Notes under the pieces: model-generated
What the model was told of the DNA's origin: nothing
What the model saw: only the letters and a program-made list of their open reading frames with translations
The model's database searches: none
Position numbers and translations under genes: made by a program
Origin: Ottelia alismoides
Lineage: Eukaryota; Streptophyta; Magnoliopsida; Alismatales; Hydrocharitaceae
Assembly: GCA_037367405.1 (NCBI GenBank)
Contig: JAZKJV010002953.1
Location: 235,540-299,539 of the forward strand
DNA length: 64,000 bases
Direction of reading: 5' to 3'
Shown: one piece after another, positions 48,182 through 58,860 of the stretch
Position numbering within the stretch: position 1 is the first letter of the stretch
Layout: each line of letters starts with the position of its first letter

Positions 48182-48419
48182 AGGGAATTTATCCAGAGAG
48201 CACTGTGCCGATTTGAGTTCAAATGAGCCCTTGCTTTCATCCTTCCGATCATGATCTAATGATCCTATTTCATCTCATCCATTCCTTTTTTTTAGCATCA
48301 ATCCTTACCATAACAAACTCCCCCCGCATTCTCCTCGTGACTGATTTCCTTTTTTGATTCGCAATTAAGTCTCTCCGACGTTGAATTATTTTTATTTTAG
48401 AAATTTCCAAAATCATCTA

Positions 48420-48492
48420 TGGATTCGTCTTCCTGCGAAATCTCAAGATCTCCAGCGACGAAAGAAAGTCGTCTTCAAGTCCTCGATCTGTA
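48420..48492 (+). other. Exon-like start in element K (ATG then GTAAGT)
   Basis: ATG at 48420 opens MDSSSCEISRSPATKESRLQ and runs to a consensus donor GTAAGTTTTTT at about 48491. An AG acceptor lies near 48575. It could be the remains of the first coding exon of an autonomous K relative or a captured gene start. No homology is recognised. Confidence 0.35.
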
Positions 48493-48894
48493 AGTTTTTT
48501 CGTTGTTTATTAGACATTTATTTATTGTTCTTTTGTAGAATTTGATCGTTCGTTTTTTAGTTCTCATTTTCAGATTCAAATGCGATGGATCATCTGTGAA
48601 TGGAAACTGATCATGATTACAAAGAAGCAATGATGAACGATGCTTCATGGATGGATTTGAATCATGAAAAGATCGTATCAAAATGAGCGAAGATGGATGT
48701 CTTACAATTGGATTTAGATAGCGAGATCATTATTTCAGAAAAATTATACCAAGTTACTGATAACATTTGCAAATGTTACTGATAATATATCAAGTATTAC
48801 TTTTCAATTTTATCATTCTTACTGATTAAAATCCATTCATAGTTACTTATGTATCTTAAGAAAATACAAGTTCTTTCTATCAAATACGAGTTAA

Positions 48895-49402
48895 GTAATT
48901 TATACGTAGCTATCAGTAACACTTGACACATTGCAAGTAACTAAATAGACTTACATCAGTAATTTATACGTAGCTATCAGTAACACTTGACGTATTGCAA
49001 GTAACTAACTAGACTTACATCAGTAATTTATACGTATCCATCAGTAACACTTGACGTATTGCAAGTAATTAAATAGACTACATCAGTAATTTATACGTAG
49101 CTATCAGTAACACTTGATGTATTGCAAGTAACTAAATATACTACATCAGTAATTTATACGTAGCTATCAATAACACTTGACGAATTGCAAGTAACTAAAT
49201 AGACTACATCAGTAATTTATACGTAGCTATCAGTAACACTTGATGTATTGTAAGTAACTAAATAGACTACATCAGTAATTTATACGTAGCTATCAGTAAC
49301 ACTTGACGTATTGCAAGTAACTAAATAGACTACATCAGTAATTTATATGTAGCTATCAGTAACACTTGACGTATTGCAAGTAACTAAATAGACTACATCA
49401 GT
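48895..49402. repeat. Array of eight 63-64-bp tandem repeats inside K
   Basis: The unit contains TAATTTATACGTAGCTATCA, GTAACACTTGACGTATTGC and AAGTAACTAAATAGACTACA. The first two units are one base longer (GACTTACATCAG). Units are about 95% alike, and the array ends at CATCAGTAAAGAAGG. Related GTAACTTACTGAT-like words continue to 49680. Confidence 0.9.
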
Positions 49403-49934
49403 AAAGAAGGCGGGGATGGACATTAGTAACAATCAAAATGAGCACAGTAAAATGGATAATTGTAATCAGTACTTCTTGTATGGACATTAGTAACTTAATT
49501 ACTGATCTCACAACAATAATTACTAGAGAACTGAATATGTATTACTTGAGTAAGATGAATGAATTACTGATCTCAGTACAATGTAATATTACATACGTAA
49601 ATTACTGACAATTGTTTCAATATTACTGATCTCGCAACACATAATTACTTACATATAATATATACATTACTGATCAAATGTACAATGACTATTTATTCGA
49701 AACGGAATTAAGGATTTGAATTTATCTTTCCAAAACCGTCTTCCTTTTTTTAAGGACTCGATATAATTGGAAATAGAAAAGGCTCAAACATATTAATATC
49801 CTTCCAAAACCGTGTCCCTCGAAATAGGAAACCATTCAAATGGAAATACATGTGGCGAACCCACGTTTGGTGCTCAAAAAAACTCAAATCGGCACAGTGC
49901 TCTCTGGATATGCCCTCTATATATATATATATAT

Positions 49935-50330
49935 AGGAAATTATCCAATGAGCCCTGTGCTCATTTGAGATGAGATGAGCCCACTCATTTTTTACCATTA
50001 TTTCCTATCTTTTTGAGCTTAATAAGTATTTGTTTACAAGTGTTATATCATATTCTTACTAGTAGTAACTATTTTCACGAAAAAAAACCTTAAATTCATA
50101 CAAAATGATTGTATTATTATTTGTATTACTAGTCTCATTTTTGTTCTTACTAATGACCATTTCTTGTGAATCTAAGATCTTCTTTACATGAAAATAGTTA
50201 CTAATAGTAAGAATATGATATAACAACAGTAAATAAATAAGCATTGAACTCAAAATTATGGAAAATATTGGTAAAATATGAGTGGGCTCATCTCATCTCA
50301 AATGGGCACAGGACCCATTGGATAAGCCCT
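49935..50330. mobile_element. (TA)n-inserted inverted-repeat element I, copy 2
   Basis: The inverted partner of 44521-44915: the end GGAAATTATCCAATGAGCC is now on the left and GGATAAGCCCT on the right. TA runs flank both sides and separate it from K and J. Confidence 0.85.
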
Positions 50331-50350
50331 ATATATATATATATATATAT

Positions 50351-50734
50351 GGGATTGGGGAGCCTACACCCATGTGTAGGTAACTTACCTACACCCACCT
50401 CTCGTTTCTTAATTTTTTTGATTTTTTTTGAAATGGATCTTTAGGGGATTTACTTAGAATATTAAATGGAATATGTGTTTCAAATTTCATGTAAAACAGG
50501 CATTCCTAACATCTCCATCGGAAGGGGCCGATTTCAGCAAATCTCAGACCGTTAAAATTTGACTGTCATGATGGATAAATTAGAAGTCTCAAAATAAGTT
50601 GAAATTTGAATGACGATATGGTGATATATTGTGATCTAAATTCCCCAAGGAATTAATTCAAAAAAATAAAAAAATTGAGGGAAAAAGAGTTGGGTGTAGG
50701 TAAGTTACCTACACATGGGTGTAGGCTCCCTTTT

Positions 50735-50738
<4 letters not shown>
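50351..50738. mobile_element. (TA)n-inserted inverted-repeat element J (388 bp)
   Basis: Terminal inverted repeats of about 45 bp are nearly perfect: both ends carry GGGAGCCTACACCCATGTG and TAGGTAACTTACCTACACCC. There are TA runs on both sides. No coding. Confidence 0.9.
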
Positions 50739-50772
<34 letters not shown>

Positions 50773-50911
50773 GTATATATGTATATATATCCCCATATTC
50801 TACTTCCATACCCTTCTCCCATCTGCATCGCTATACCCATATAGAAGACTAGTATGTCCCACGCATCCCCATGATATCTCTGCCAATAGCTCGACATTAC
50901 GCCAAAAGCGA
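50739..50911. other. (TA)n tract and unit-2 sequence before P2a'
   Basis: It begins with (TA)n and TATG repeats (50739-50785), then non-repeat sequence that must also have existed in unit 1 before the LINE insertion and deletion. Confidence 0.6.
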
Positions 50912-51426
50912 GATCCACTCAAGATTGCAAGAGACAGATTCACATCATCGCACTTCTTTCTAGATACAGTTTCATCTTTCAGGAATGTGTTGCTATTGCT
51001 CAAGAAGAGATGCAGCATATTTCTTCTCCACCAAAACCGTAGATTGCATCAAGAAGTCACCCTCTTCAACCCTGTTATGATACACTTGAAGGATACTCCA
51101 GCGAGATGCTCAATGCAATTCTCCCGGGCATGCAATAGGTTGTCAATTGCCGTTGATTTCGAACCTTTAAGAGTCAAGAACCATGCATATTTGACCCAAA
51201 TTGCAGTTCAGATAAATAAACTTACTGTTCACAATATCTTAATGCCGGACAGGCAGAGAAATCGCCGAAGTGAATCAGGACCATCTCTACTCTCAGCTCA
51301 TGCATAACCTCTTAAACTAACGCTTGGCATTGTATTCTCCCCTTGATATTTAGTTATGCACCATATAACCTTAGAATGGAGGGGGCCTATTAATGGAGGG
51401 GGCCTATTGTACAGAAGGTAAAGGAG
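50912..51426. repeat. Tandem duplication unit 2, right part (P2a')
   Basis: A copy of 47361-47870. It has a small internal repeat (AATGGAGGGGGCCTATT twice, near 51376-51406), and lacks the ACCCACATACCTC insertion seen in P2a near 47412. Confidence 0.85.
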
Positions 51427-51798
51427 GGAGGAAGAAAAGAAGAGTCCGGAAGGGAGGAAGGCATAGTGATGGAAGTATAGAGCAAAGATGAGCATAATGA
51501 GAAGGTTGAAAAAAGAAGGGGAGCCTTTCAGGGATTCTAAAATTCTTCATAAAGTTTAGGATAAAACTAGATTTTCCTAATGGAAGTGAGTAGCACAGGA
51601 CTACATGTAAATTATGGAGAATGCAAAGGTCTACCTGTAATATACAAAGTTTATGTAGGTATATTTGTAGATAAAATATTCTTAAGGAGTTGATAAATTA
51701 TTAGGAGAGAAATATTGCCTGATGCATGTCATTTGCCTTACTCTTTAAGATTTATGTTTATCGAGCGAATCAACATTGGAGATATATAATTCATTTAA
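51427..51798. other. AT-rich sequence between the tandem duplication and element L
   Basis: No gene or TE end recognised. It ends with the L TSD TTTAA (51794-51798). Possibly intron of the AAA gene. Confidence 0.4.
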
Positions 51799-52141
51799 TG
51801 TTGGAGTATTTGGTTGTGCGCCTCTTATGTTGTAGATGGGTAAATGGATACCTCCAGGATCCATTTACACCATTCAGTTGTTTAGTCCCACATCTACCAG
51901 GTTGGACATGTGGAGACTCAGTGAGGGTTATATATAGACCCCCACATCCCATGTATTCAGATGAGAAAAGCAATAGACTATCAGCCCTCTGAGGCGTTCT
52001 CCTGTGGTTTCATCCCGCTCCATAGGGAGTAGGGTTCCACGTAAAACACCGATGTTCCAATATTTTATATTCTATTGCTCCGATACGCTTCTGCATTCCT
52101 GTTTTCTAACATGGTATCAGAGCTATGTTATTTTTCTAACA
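51799..52141 (+). repeat. L 5' LTR containing an internal primer-binding-site copy
   Basis: It starts TGTTGGAGTATTTGG. It contains TTCTAACA followed by TGGTATCAGAGCTATG at 52112-52127, then ends at a second TTTTTCTAACA (52141). The TSD and the 3' LTR both support this longer end. A TATATATAGACCCCC motif is near 51932. Confidence 0.85.
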
Positions 52142-52154
52142 TGGTATCAGAGTC
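52142..52154 (+). promoter_or_regulatory. Primer-binding site of L
   Basis: TGGTATCAGAGTC follows the extended LTR end, matching initiator tRNA-Met. Confidence 0.8.
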
Positions 52155-54240
52155 AGGTTAGTTCCTCGTGGATTTATTGTTATAGATTATATTCTTGAAT
52201 ATTTATTTTTTTTCAAACAGTTTTAGGGTTTGTTTGAAACCCTATTCGATTCTAGGATTCTTCGCTTGCTCTAAGTTCCAGGCATTGCCGATGATGCCCC
52301 ATCGTAGGCATGTTCTTCATCTCGAGGTAGAGGTTCCTTGCGCGAGCAACTCCTCCATCGATCACAGGTGCGTCTCATCTACAGGCGCTCTTTTCGTATC
52401 TCTAGGTCGCAGCAAGGTGGAGCGCTTTCTCCTTTGTTCACAGCACCGCCCTACTGCTATACACGCGTCTCAGATCTGTGCGGCTCCTCTCTAGGAGCAT
52501 CTCCTCCAGCCTTGCGCACATGTGCCTCCAGCAGCCTGCTCGGGCAACGAGCAAACAACTACAACAGCATGCTCCGCCTCACAAGCTCTAGGCGGCGATA
52601 ATGCGATGAGCCTCTCGCGCGCCTACTCCAGAACTCCTCGCGCATGAGGTGCAAATCCAGTCGTCAGGCGATGTAACTCCTCTCAACCACGTGATACTGC
52701 ACAGGTGCGTGCTACAGGTGCGGTCGCTCCTGGAGGCACCATCCTCGCGTGAACCCTCTCTCGAGCGACGATCTCTTCTCCAGATGCGGCGCGCCCTAAT
52801 GTCAACGATCCAGGGCTCCTCCCATCCGCGCATGCTCCGGCTCCATCAGCGAGCCCATCTTCAGCGACGCAGAAGGCAGAAGCTCTCCATTAAGGAGTGG
52901 CGGCACTCCCCCTTCTCCAAGCGACGGCATGGAACTCCCCACGCGTATAACCCATGCGCACCTGCAGCTCTATCTTCGATCCGAGGGCGGCACCCTCTCG
53001 AAGAGCCCTCAAACCCATCGGCATCGTCTACTATCTTCGATCCAGGCGAGCTCTCATCGTGCGAGCCCCAGTCTCCATCGCGGAACAACGCCTCCAGGCG
53101 ATGACACCCGCGTCATCATCCTAATCGCATGTCGGAGCCTTGTAACTCCTCCAAAGCACGCAGGCTCCACCTCCTCTCCGCCAGGACTCGCGACGACATC
53201 CGTCGTGGGGCTTCCAAGTGCGCTGGCACCAGCACGCTTTGCTCCAACGATGCTACTCCGCAGGCTTTCTCCAGCGATGCCCCTCTAGTGTTGCCCCTTC
53301 AGAGTGGGTTCGATTCTCGAATATTTCGTGTTCTTTATTTGTTTGAGATTCGATTGTAATGGCATCAGCGATTTCGCCACGTTCTGAAGATCATCTACGA
53401 CAAAGTTTTAAGGATCATCTACGACAAAGGCAAGATCCTCTTCCTCGTCCTGTTCTAGAAGAAGCCCATTCCAAGCCTTCCTCGTCTTGGCATATCCATT
53501 ACAAGCCTTCCAGCCGCAATAGCGGCACTCCAGCAGCAAGGAGCCCACATCGAGGTGTTGCTCATCGCGCCCTTCTCGTTTTCCAGTTTCCGAAGAGCCC
53601 CCAGACGGAATCAAAAAAGGAACAGGCAGCATCTCGCGAAGCCGCACCTCCAGATCTACGAAAACAAAAAAACGGTGGCGACAGTGATGGGTTTATCTCT
53701 TGTAACCCACCGCTTCATGACTCGCGCATTTTCTCCAGCGTCTTCCAGCAGCGGCGGAGAAGACGGTCGACCTTCAGACGACACGCTTTGGGCGCCACCA
53801 CCCTTTGCGCGCACACTCCAACAAGGACCCTCGCGTCGCTCCATCCCTTGGAACCCACCGCTTCGGCGGAGAAGACGGTCAACCTTCAGGCAGCGCGGTT
53901 CGGGCGCCACCACCTCTCGTGCACACCAGCAAGGACCCTCGCGTCGCTCCATCTCTTCCAGAGGCGAGCCCCATGGGTGCCTCTCCATGATCAACCCGCA
54001 CCTCCGGACGACTCCCTCTTCCCAAAGCCCATCCATCCCGACGTAGCTCCGAACTCACAAAAGCGACGGCGATGGTGTTTCTCTCTCTATCTAGTGACAA
54101 CTCCTACTGGCTGCCTCCTCTCGCCAGTAGCAAGGGCCCCCATCGGGGGCAACGGCATCTACTGGCGACAGGTCCAATGGGGGGGGGATGCCGTGTCTTT
54201 GCAAAAGGGGTTCCCAAGAGGGAACACTAATAGGGGAGTT
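52155..54240 (+). other. L interior, GC-rich and non-coding
   Basis: GC-rich sequence rich in CTCCAGC and TCTCGCG words, with many overlapping open frames in both directions. That pattern is expected from composition; none has a domain. A local duplication (CAAGGACCCTCGCGTCGCTC) occurs at about 53822 and 53931. Confidence 0.6.
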
Positions 54241-54275
54241 AGGCCATCATGAAAAAAAGGGGAGTTAAAAAAACA

Positions 54276-54299
54276 AGAAGAGAGAGAGAGAGAGAGAGA
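54276..54299. repeat. (AG)n microsatellite
   Basis: About 24 bases of pure AG repeat inside L. Confidence 0.9.
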
Positions 54300-54469
54300 T
54301 GGGCCCAAGTAGGCCGATGGAATGTTAAAAAAAACTGTTTTTCAAAAAAGGCGCGTACAAATAAAAAGTCGTACGCATGTTTGCGAGAAGAAAAAACAAA
54401 AAATGTGAGAAGAAAAAGGCGTAAAAAAATGATGAATGAAACGGCTTAAAAATGTTTCAAAAAAAGAAG

Positions 54470-54772
54470 GGTAAATTACAATTTAGGTCCCCAACTATGG
54501 GTCTGATCCCAGAATGGGTTCCGATCTTTAAATTGTAACGATTCATGTCCCAGGGCCATTAATGTAAGGAACTTTTTGGGGCTAATGACGAGTATGCCCT
54601 TGTTTAAAAGTTGGAACCTAACCCTCGTTCCCTTCCCAACAAGGGCATATTCGTCATGAACCCCAAAATTTCCAATTCCTAAATGGTCCTGGGACCCGAA
54701 TCGTTACAATTTAAAGATCAAGACCTATCTGGGATCAGACCCATAGATGAGGACCCAAATTGTAATTTACCA
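54470..54772. mobile_element. Foldback MITE M (about 300 bp) inside L
   Basis: Long inverted arms of about 100 bp: the left arm begins GGTAAATTACAATTTAGGTC, the inverted right arm GGTAAATTACAATTTGGGTC, and both continue with ATGGGTCTGATCCCAGA and TCTTTAAATTGTAACGATTC. The flanks AAAAAAGAA on both sides suggest a 9-bp TSD, compatible with a Mutator-type origin, though the A-run makes this uncertain. Confidence 0.85.
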
Positions 54773-55268
54773 AAAAAGAATGATTTGAAAAGTCGATAAA
54801 AAAAATTTTGTGAACGGCTTATGGCGGCTATTAAAAAATATTGATAAAAAAAGCCACAAGTTCGTGATTTTCCCCATTTTTCTTGTCTTCTCCCTACATT
54901 GCCGATGTCATTATTTCCGACAAGTACGGGAGAAAGGGGGAGTATTATGTAGAGTGTAAGGTCCGAGTCAGATCCAGATGCTCCAGACTCCAAACTTCAG
55001 GCCATTCAGATTGTTCGGGCTCTACAGTCCGCAGATAAAGATTCTCCAGGCTCAGTTTCAGACTCGATGGTTAGATTCCGAGTCCTCAATTTGACTCACA
55101 CTCTAGCTCGTCTGTCCTCCTCACCTGCATGACATGAGAAGCAACGTCCTCGACAGTAGCCGACAGTTGTGCGCGTTGAGTTGATATTGTCCGTAGTGTC
55201 TTGTAGCATGAGTTGAGTTTCATTCTGTTTGTCCAAGCTGAGCATTGCATGCTCCAACTTGAGGGGGG

Positions 55269-55606
55269 TGTTGGAGTATTTGGTTGTACGTCTCTTATGT
55301 TGTAGATGGGTAAATGGATACATCCATGATTACCCCATCCAGTTGTTCAGTACCACATCTACCATGTTGGAGGTGTGGAGACCCAGTAGGGGCTATATAT
55401 AGACCCCCACACCCCTTGTATTCAGATGAGAAAAGCAATAGACTATCAGTCCTTTGAGGCGTACTCCTGTGGTTTCATCTCGCTCCCTAGGGAGTAGGGT
55501 TCCACGTAAAACCCCGATATTCCAATATTTTATATTCTATTGCCTTGATACGCTTCCGCATTCTTATTTTCTAACATCGTATCAGAGCTATGTTATATTT
55601 CTAACA
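55269..55606 (+). repeat. L 3' LTR with the same internal primer-site copy
   Basis: It follows the purine tract GAGGGGGG. The internal copy reads TCGTATCAGAGCTATG (55577-55592), followed by ATTTCTAACA and the TSD TTTAA. Confidence 0.85.
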
Positions 55607-55611
55607 TTTAA

Positions 55612-55717
55612 ATAGTTTAGCGCTTATGGGTTAACAAAACTAATACTAAATAAAACAAGAAAAGTAGCATAAAATTAATTTTCATCTACAAACACTCCTA
55701 ACAAGACCATGCATATT
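55612..55717. other. Spacer between L and copia N
   Basis: AT-rich sequence with nothing recognisable. Confidence 0.4.
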
Positions 55718-55958
55718 TGTTGAGTAATTGTGCTTATTATGGGTAAATGGATCTTTGAATGAAAGACCGTTTACCCATTCTTATCAATATTTTGTACTCA
55801 TCCTCCCTCATTGGAAATTATCTTGTTGATCACAACCCTAATCTCTAGTGAGGAAGATTAGGGATTGTGCGCTCTCGTGGCTTTTCCCTCTTCGTAAGGC
55901 TTTCCACGTAAATCATTGTCTTGATCTTTATGTGTGCTTTGCATTTTTGTTTCTAACA
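55718..55958 (+). repeat. N 5' LTR
   Basis: It starts TGTTGAGTAATTGTGC and ends TTGTTTCTAACA, directly before a primer site. 241 bp. No 3' partner in the window. Confidence 0.7.
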
Positions 55959-55971
55959 TGGCATCAGAGCC
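55959..55971 (+). promoter_or_regulatory. Primer-binding site of N
   Basis: TGGCATCAGAGCC, a one-base variant of the initiator tRNA-Met site, adjoining the LTR. Confidence 0.75.
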
Positions 55972-56538
55972 ACGGTTGAAGATTGTCAAGGGGAGCTACT
56001 GTTGTTGGTATGCTACTGCCATTGCATCTCTTTTTGCCACTAGTAGGTTGTTGGTTGCACGTTGAAGCCACGATAAAGGGTTTTGGGGACTACTGCTATA
56101 GTCATTTGGTGTATCATCTTCCTTTCTAGTTTCTCTCTTATTTTTATTTGCCAAGCTGCTAGGATCTCTCGTTTCTGCTGTGTTTTCATGTTCTTCTTGC
56201 TGAAATTCTTCTGTCGCTGCTATGTGTGGGCTGCAAACCTCACTTCCTATGCTTGATCGTTGTCGTTGTTGCAACTCTTGGTAGTCAGAGACATGGGGGT
56301 CTTGTTGGGTGTGTTTTTCGATCCTTGAGGTTACTTTGTTGAAGCGGGAGAGAAGTTGTAGTGTCGGAAAAGCACTAGAGTGTTGTTTGGGTGCTTTTTC
56401 CCCTTATTTTTTGCAGAATCAAGTTGAGAGGTAGGGTTTGTCAGTTATTTGTAGTCGTGTATATCATGTGTTTGATGATATGCAAGAGTGTTTTGTTGTT
56501 GGTATTGAACTCGAAGTGTCTAAAGGAATGCATGTGAT
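55972..56538 (+). other. N leader and gag start, decayed
   Basis: No clear gag domain. The segment ends in GGTTAAATTCTA (56539-56550), which is repeated at the other side of LINE O. Confidence 0.5.
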
Positions 56539-56599
56539 GGTTAAATTCTACAACAACAACAAAGCCTTTTCCCACAATTAAGTAGGGTCGGCTACATGG

Positions 56600-58860
56600 A
56601 TTCTTCGCCTTCATTCAAATCTATCTTGAGTCAATCCCGGGCTTATATCCACAAAACTAAGATCCCTTTGTATGGTCTCTTTCCAACACTTATTGGGCCG
56701 TCCTCACCCTCTCTTAGCCGGCTCAACGTCCCAACCCTCACATCTCCTAACTGGTGCATCAGTTGATCTTCTTTGCAAATGTCCAAAGCATCTTAAGCGA
56801 TTTTCTCGCATCTTATCCTCGATCGGAGCTACACCAACTTTCTTTTTGATTACATCATTCCGAATCCGATCATTACGTGTGTGTCCACTAGGGACGCAAA
56901 CGGATGCGGTTATATTCGTATTCGTTCGGGACCGTATTCGTTTTAAAGAGGTTATGGATCTTGTTTTCCTAAGATAGGCGAATACGAATACGAATACGAA
57001 TATTGGAAACGAATTTTTTGCGAATACGAATACGAATACGAATCCTAACTTAATGAATACGAATACGAATACGAATACAAAATTTAAAACGAATACGATT
57101 ACGAATACAAATATTCGTTAATAAATAAATTATTTTATTTAAATTATTTAAAACATATGGCTAACTTAGTAGGGTTACTCCCACCCACCCGATACCCCCG
57201 ACCTCTTCTTCCTCCTTAGCCGCAAGCCCCTGTCGTCCTCCTCCCTTTGCTCCTGCCGCCCTCCTCCGGACCTCCACCATCCGCTCGCCGACGTCGCCGC
57301 CCCCCTGCGGCATCCCTCCTTCCTCCTCCAGCCCGCGCCGCCCCCCTGCGGCCCCCTCCTTCCTCCTCCACCAGGACCACCAGGTCCACCACCCGCCCCC
57401 GCCGCCCCCTGCCATCGCCCTCCTTCCCCTCTCCGCCCCTTGAGCCCGCGCGGCCCCCTGCCGCCCCCCTGCGGCCCCCCTCCATCCCCTCCAGCCAGAC
57501 CCACCAGCCCCTGCGACCCCCTTGCCAGCGGCCCCCTCCTTCCCCTCCGCCCAGCCAGCCCGACCCACCCCTGCGGCCCCCCTCCTTCCCCTCCGCCCCC
57601 CTGCGGCCCCCCTCCATCCCCTCCGCCCAGAGCACCCCCTGTGGCCCCCTCCATCCCCTTCGGCCAGACCAGCCCTTGCGGCCCGCCCGACGTCGTCCCT
57701 GCGACCCGCAGCCTCCCTGCTTCTCCTCCGCCCAGCCCAACGCCGCCCCTGCGGCCCTGCTCCTGTGCCTCCGTTTGCGATTGATTATTGGTAAATTTCA
57801 TATTCTTGATATGTATTTTATGTATGGATTATGTTGTTAGAAAGAGTTAGAGTATGGAATGTTTTTGTTTATGAATATGGTTAATGTTATTGGAATATGC
57901 TTGTTTGATTTTTAACTTCAATGTTTGTAGAAAAAAAATGAATACCGACCCAAATAATATGGAAGTAATGCGGAAGTGATTGCCAAATAATCAGGTATGC
58001 TTTTTATATATAATTTTTTATTGCAATATTCGTTTGATATTCGTATTCGTTCGTAAAAGATTCGTATTCGTATTCGTATTCGTATTTTGAGGATATGAAT
58101 CTTGATTTTTTACATTCGTATAACGTTCGTATTCGTATTCGTATTCGTAATATAAAATGAATATGGATATGGTATGACCCGAATTCGCATTCGTATTTGT
58201 TCGTTTGCATCCCTAGTGTCCACACATCCATCTTAACATTTTCATTTCTGCTACATTCATTCTTTGCACATGTTTATGGTTCACAGGCCAACATTCGGAT
58301 CCATAAAGCATAGCAGGTCTCATGGCTGTTTTGTAAAACTTTCCTTTAATTTTCAAAGGAATGTTCTTATCACAGAGAACAACAGAGGCTCCTCTCCACT
58401 TTAGCCAGACGGCATTTATTCTATTAGTAACATCTCTATCAATTTCCCCATCATGTTGCAGAATAGATCCCAGATATCTAAAGGAATCTCTCTTCTGAAT
58501 GTTATCGTCACCAATCTTCACCTTGATTCCTTCACCATTGCTTCCATCAAAGGTGCACTCCATATATTCCGTCTTGGCCCTACATATACGAAATCCTTTA
58601 GTCTCCAACTCATGTCTCCAGACCTCAAGCTTCTCATTTACTCCATCTCTAGTCTCGTCAATTAACACAATATCATCAGCAAATAACATACACCAAGGTA
58701 ACTCATCCTGAATGTGACTTTTCAACTCGTCCATAATCAAAGTAAAAAGAAATGGCCTTAAAGCAGAACCTTGATGTAAACCCAATGTTGATGTCAAAAT
58801 ATCCAATCTTCCCAGACAGGGTCCTTACACAAGATAAAGCCCCATCATACATGTCCTTTA
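56600..58860 (-). pseudogene. LINE O reverse transcriptase C-terminal part
   Basis: The frame 58213-58806 reads LGLHQGSALRPFLFTLIMDE, then the catalytic M-L-F-A-D-D-I-V-L-I-D and KTEYMECTF, RYLGSILQHDGEIDRDVTNR and YGSECWPVNHKH, ending MLRWMCGH, where element P is inserted. Beyond P (below 56881) it continues T-R-N-D-R-I-R, then KMRENRLRCFGHLQRR and GRPNKCWKE. A frameshift lies near 58795. Confidence 0.85.
56889..58215. mobile_element. Ac-like hAT derivative P (1.3 kb)
   Basis: A perfect 8-bp TSD, GTGTCCAC, lies at 56881-56888 and 58216-58223. The ends are TAGGGACGCAAACGG and, inverted, TAGGGATGCAAACGA, close to the maize Ac end (YAGGGATGAAA). Subterminal regions are arrays of CGAATACGAATA. 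The middle (57180-57785) is a C-rich block followed by GTAAATTTC, resembling a first exon and donor on the plus strand. No transposase domain is present. It interrupts LINE O between Cys-Gly-His and Thr. Confidence 0.9.

Larger units (their letters stand above)
48182..49918. mobile_element. (TA)n-inserted element K (1.7 kb) with inverted ends
   Basis: The ends TATCCAGAGAGCACTGTGCC (left) and its inverted copy (right, near 49890-49910) form terminal inverted repeats of about 35 bp, flanked by TA runs. The layout of the ends (TATCCA, then GCCCTGTGC-like, then ATTTGAG) resembles element I, so I may be a shorter relative. Inside are a first-exon-like stretch and a 63-bp array. No transposase is recognised. 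Confidence 0.8.
51799..55606 (+). mobile_element. Non-autonomous LTR retrotransposon L
   Basis: The LTRs are 51799-52141 and 55269-55606, with a perfect TSD TTTAA at 51794-51798 and 55607-55611. The interior (3.1 kb) has an iMet site and the purine tract CTTGAGGGGGG. Just before the tract comes a copia-like tail (CAAGCTGAGCATTGCATGCTCC). There is no gag, protease, integrase or reverse transcriptase. It contains MITE M. Confidence 0.9.

Noticed and set aside
48895..49402. Regular repeat array that could be taken for CRISPR
   Set aside because: Units are contiguous with no unique spacers, and the sequence is from a plant transposon; it is a tandem satellite.
52195..54252. Open frames of 100-297 aa in the interior of element L
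   Set aside because: GC-rich, overlapping in several frames and both strands, no recognisable retroelement or host domain.
57161..57801. Several long overlapping open frames in the C-rich block (up to 208 aa), on both strands
   Set aside because: Open in many frames at once because of composition; proline/glycine low-complexity products without a domain, inside hAT element P.
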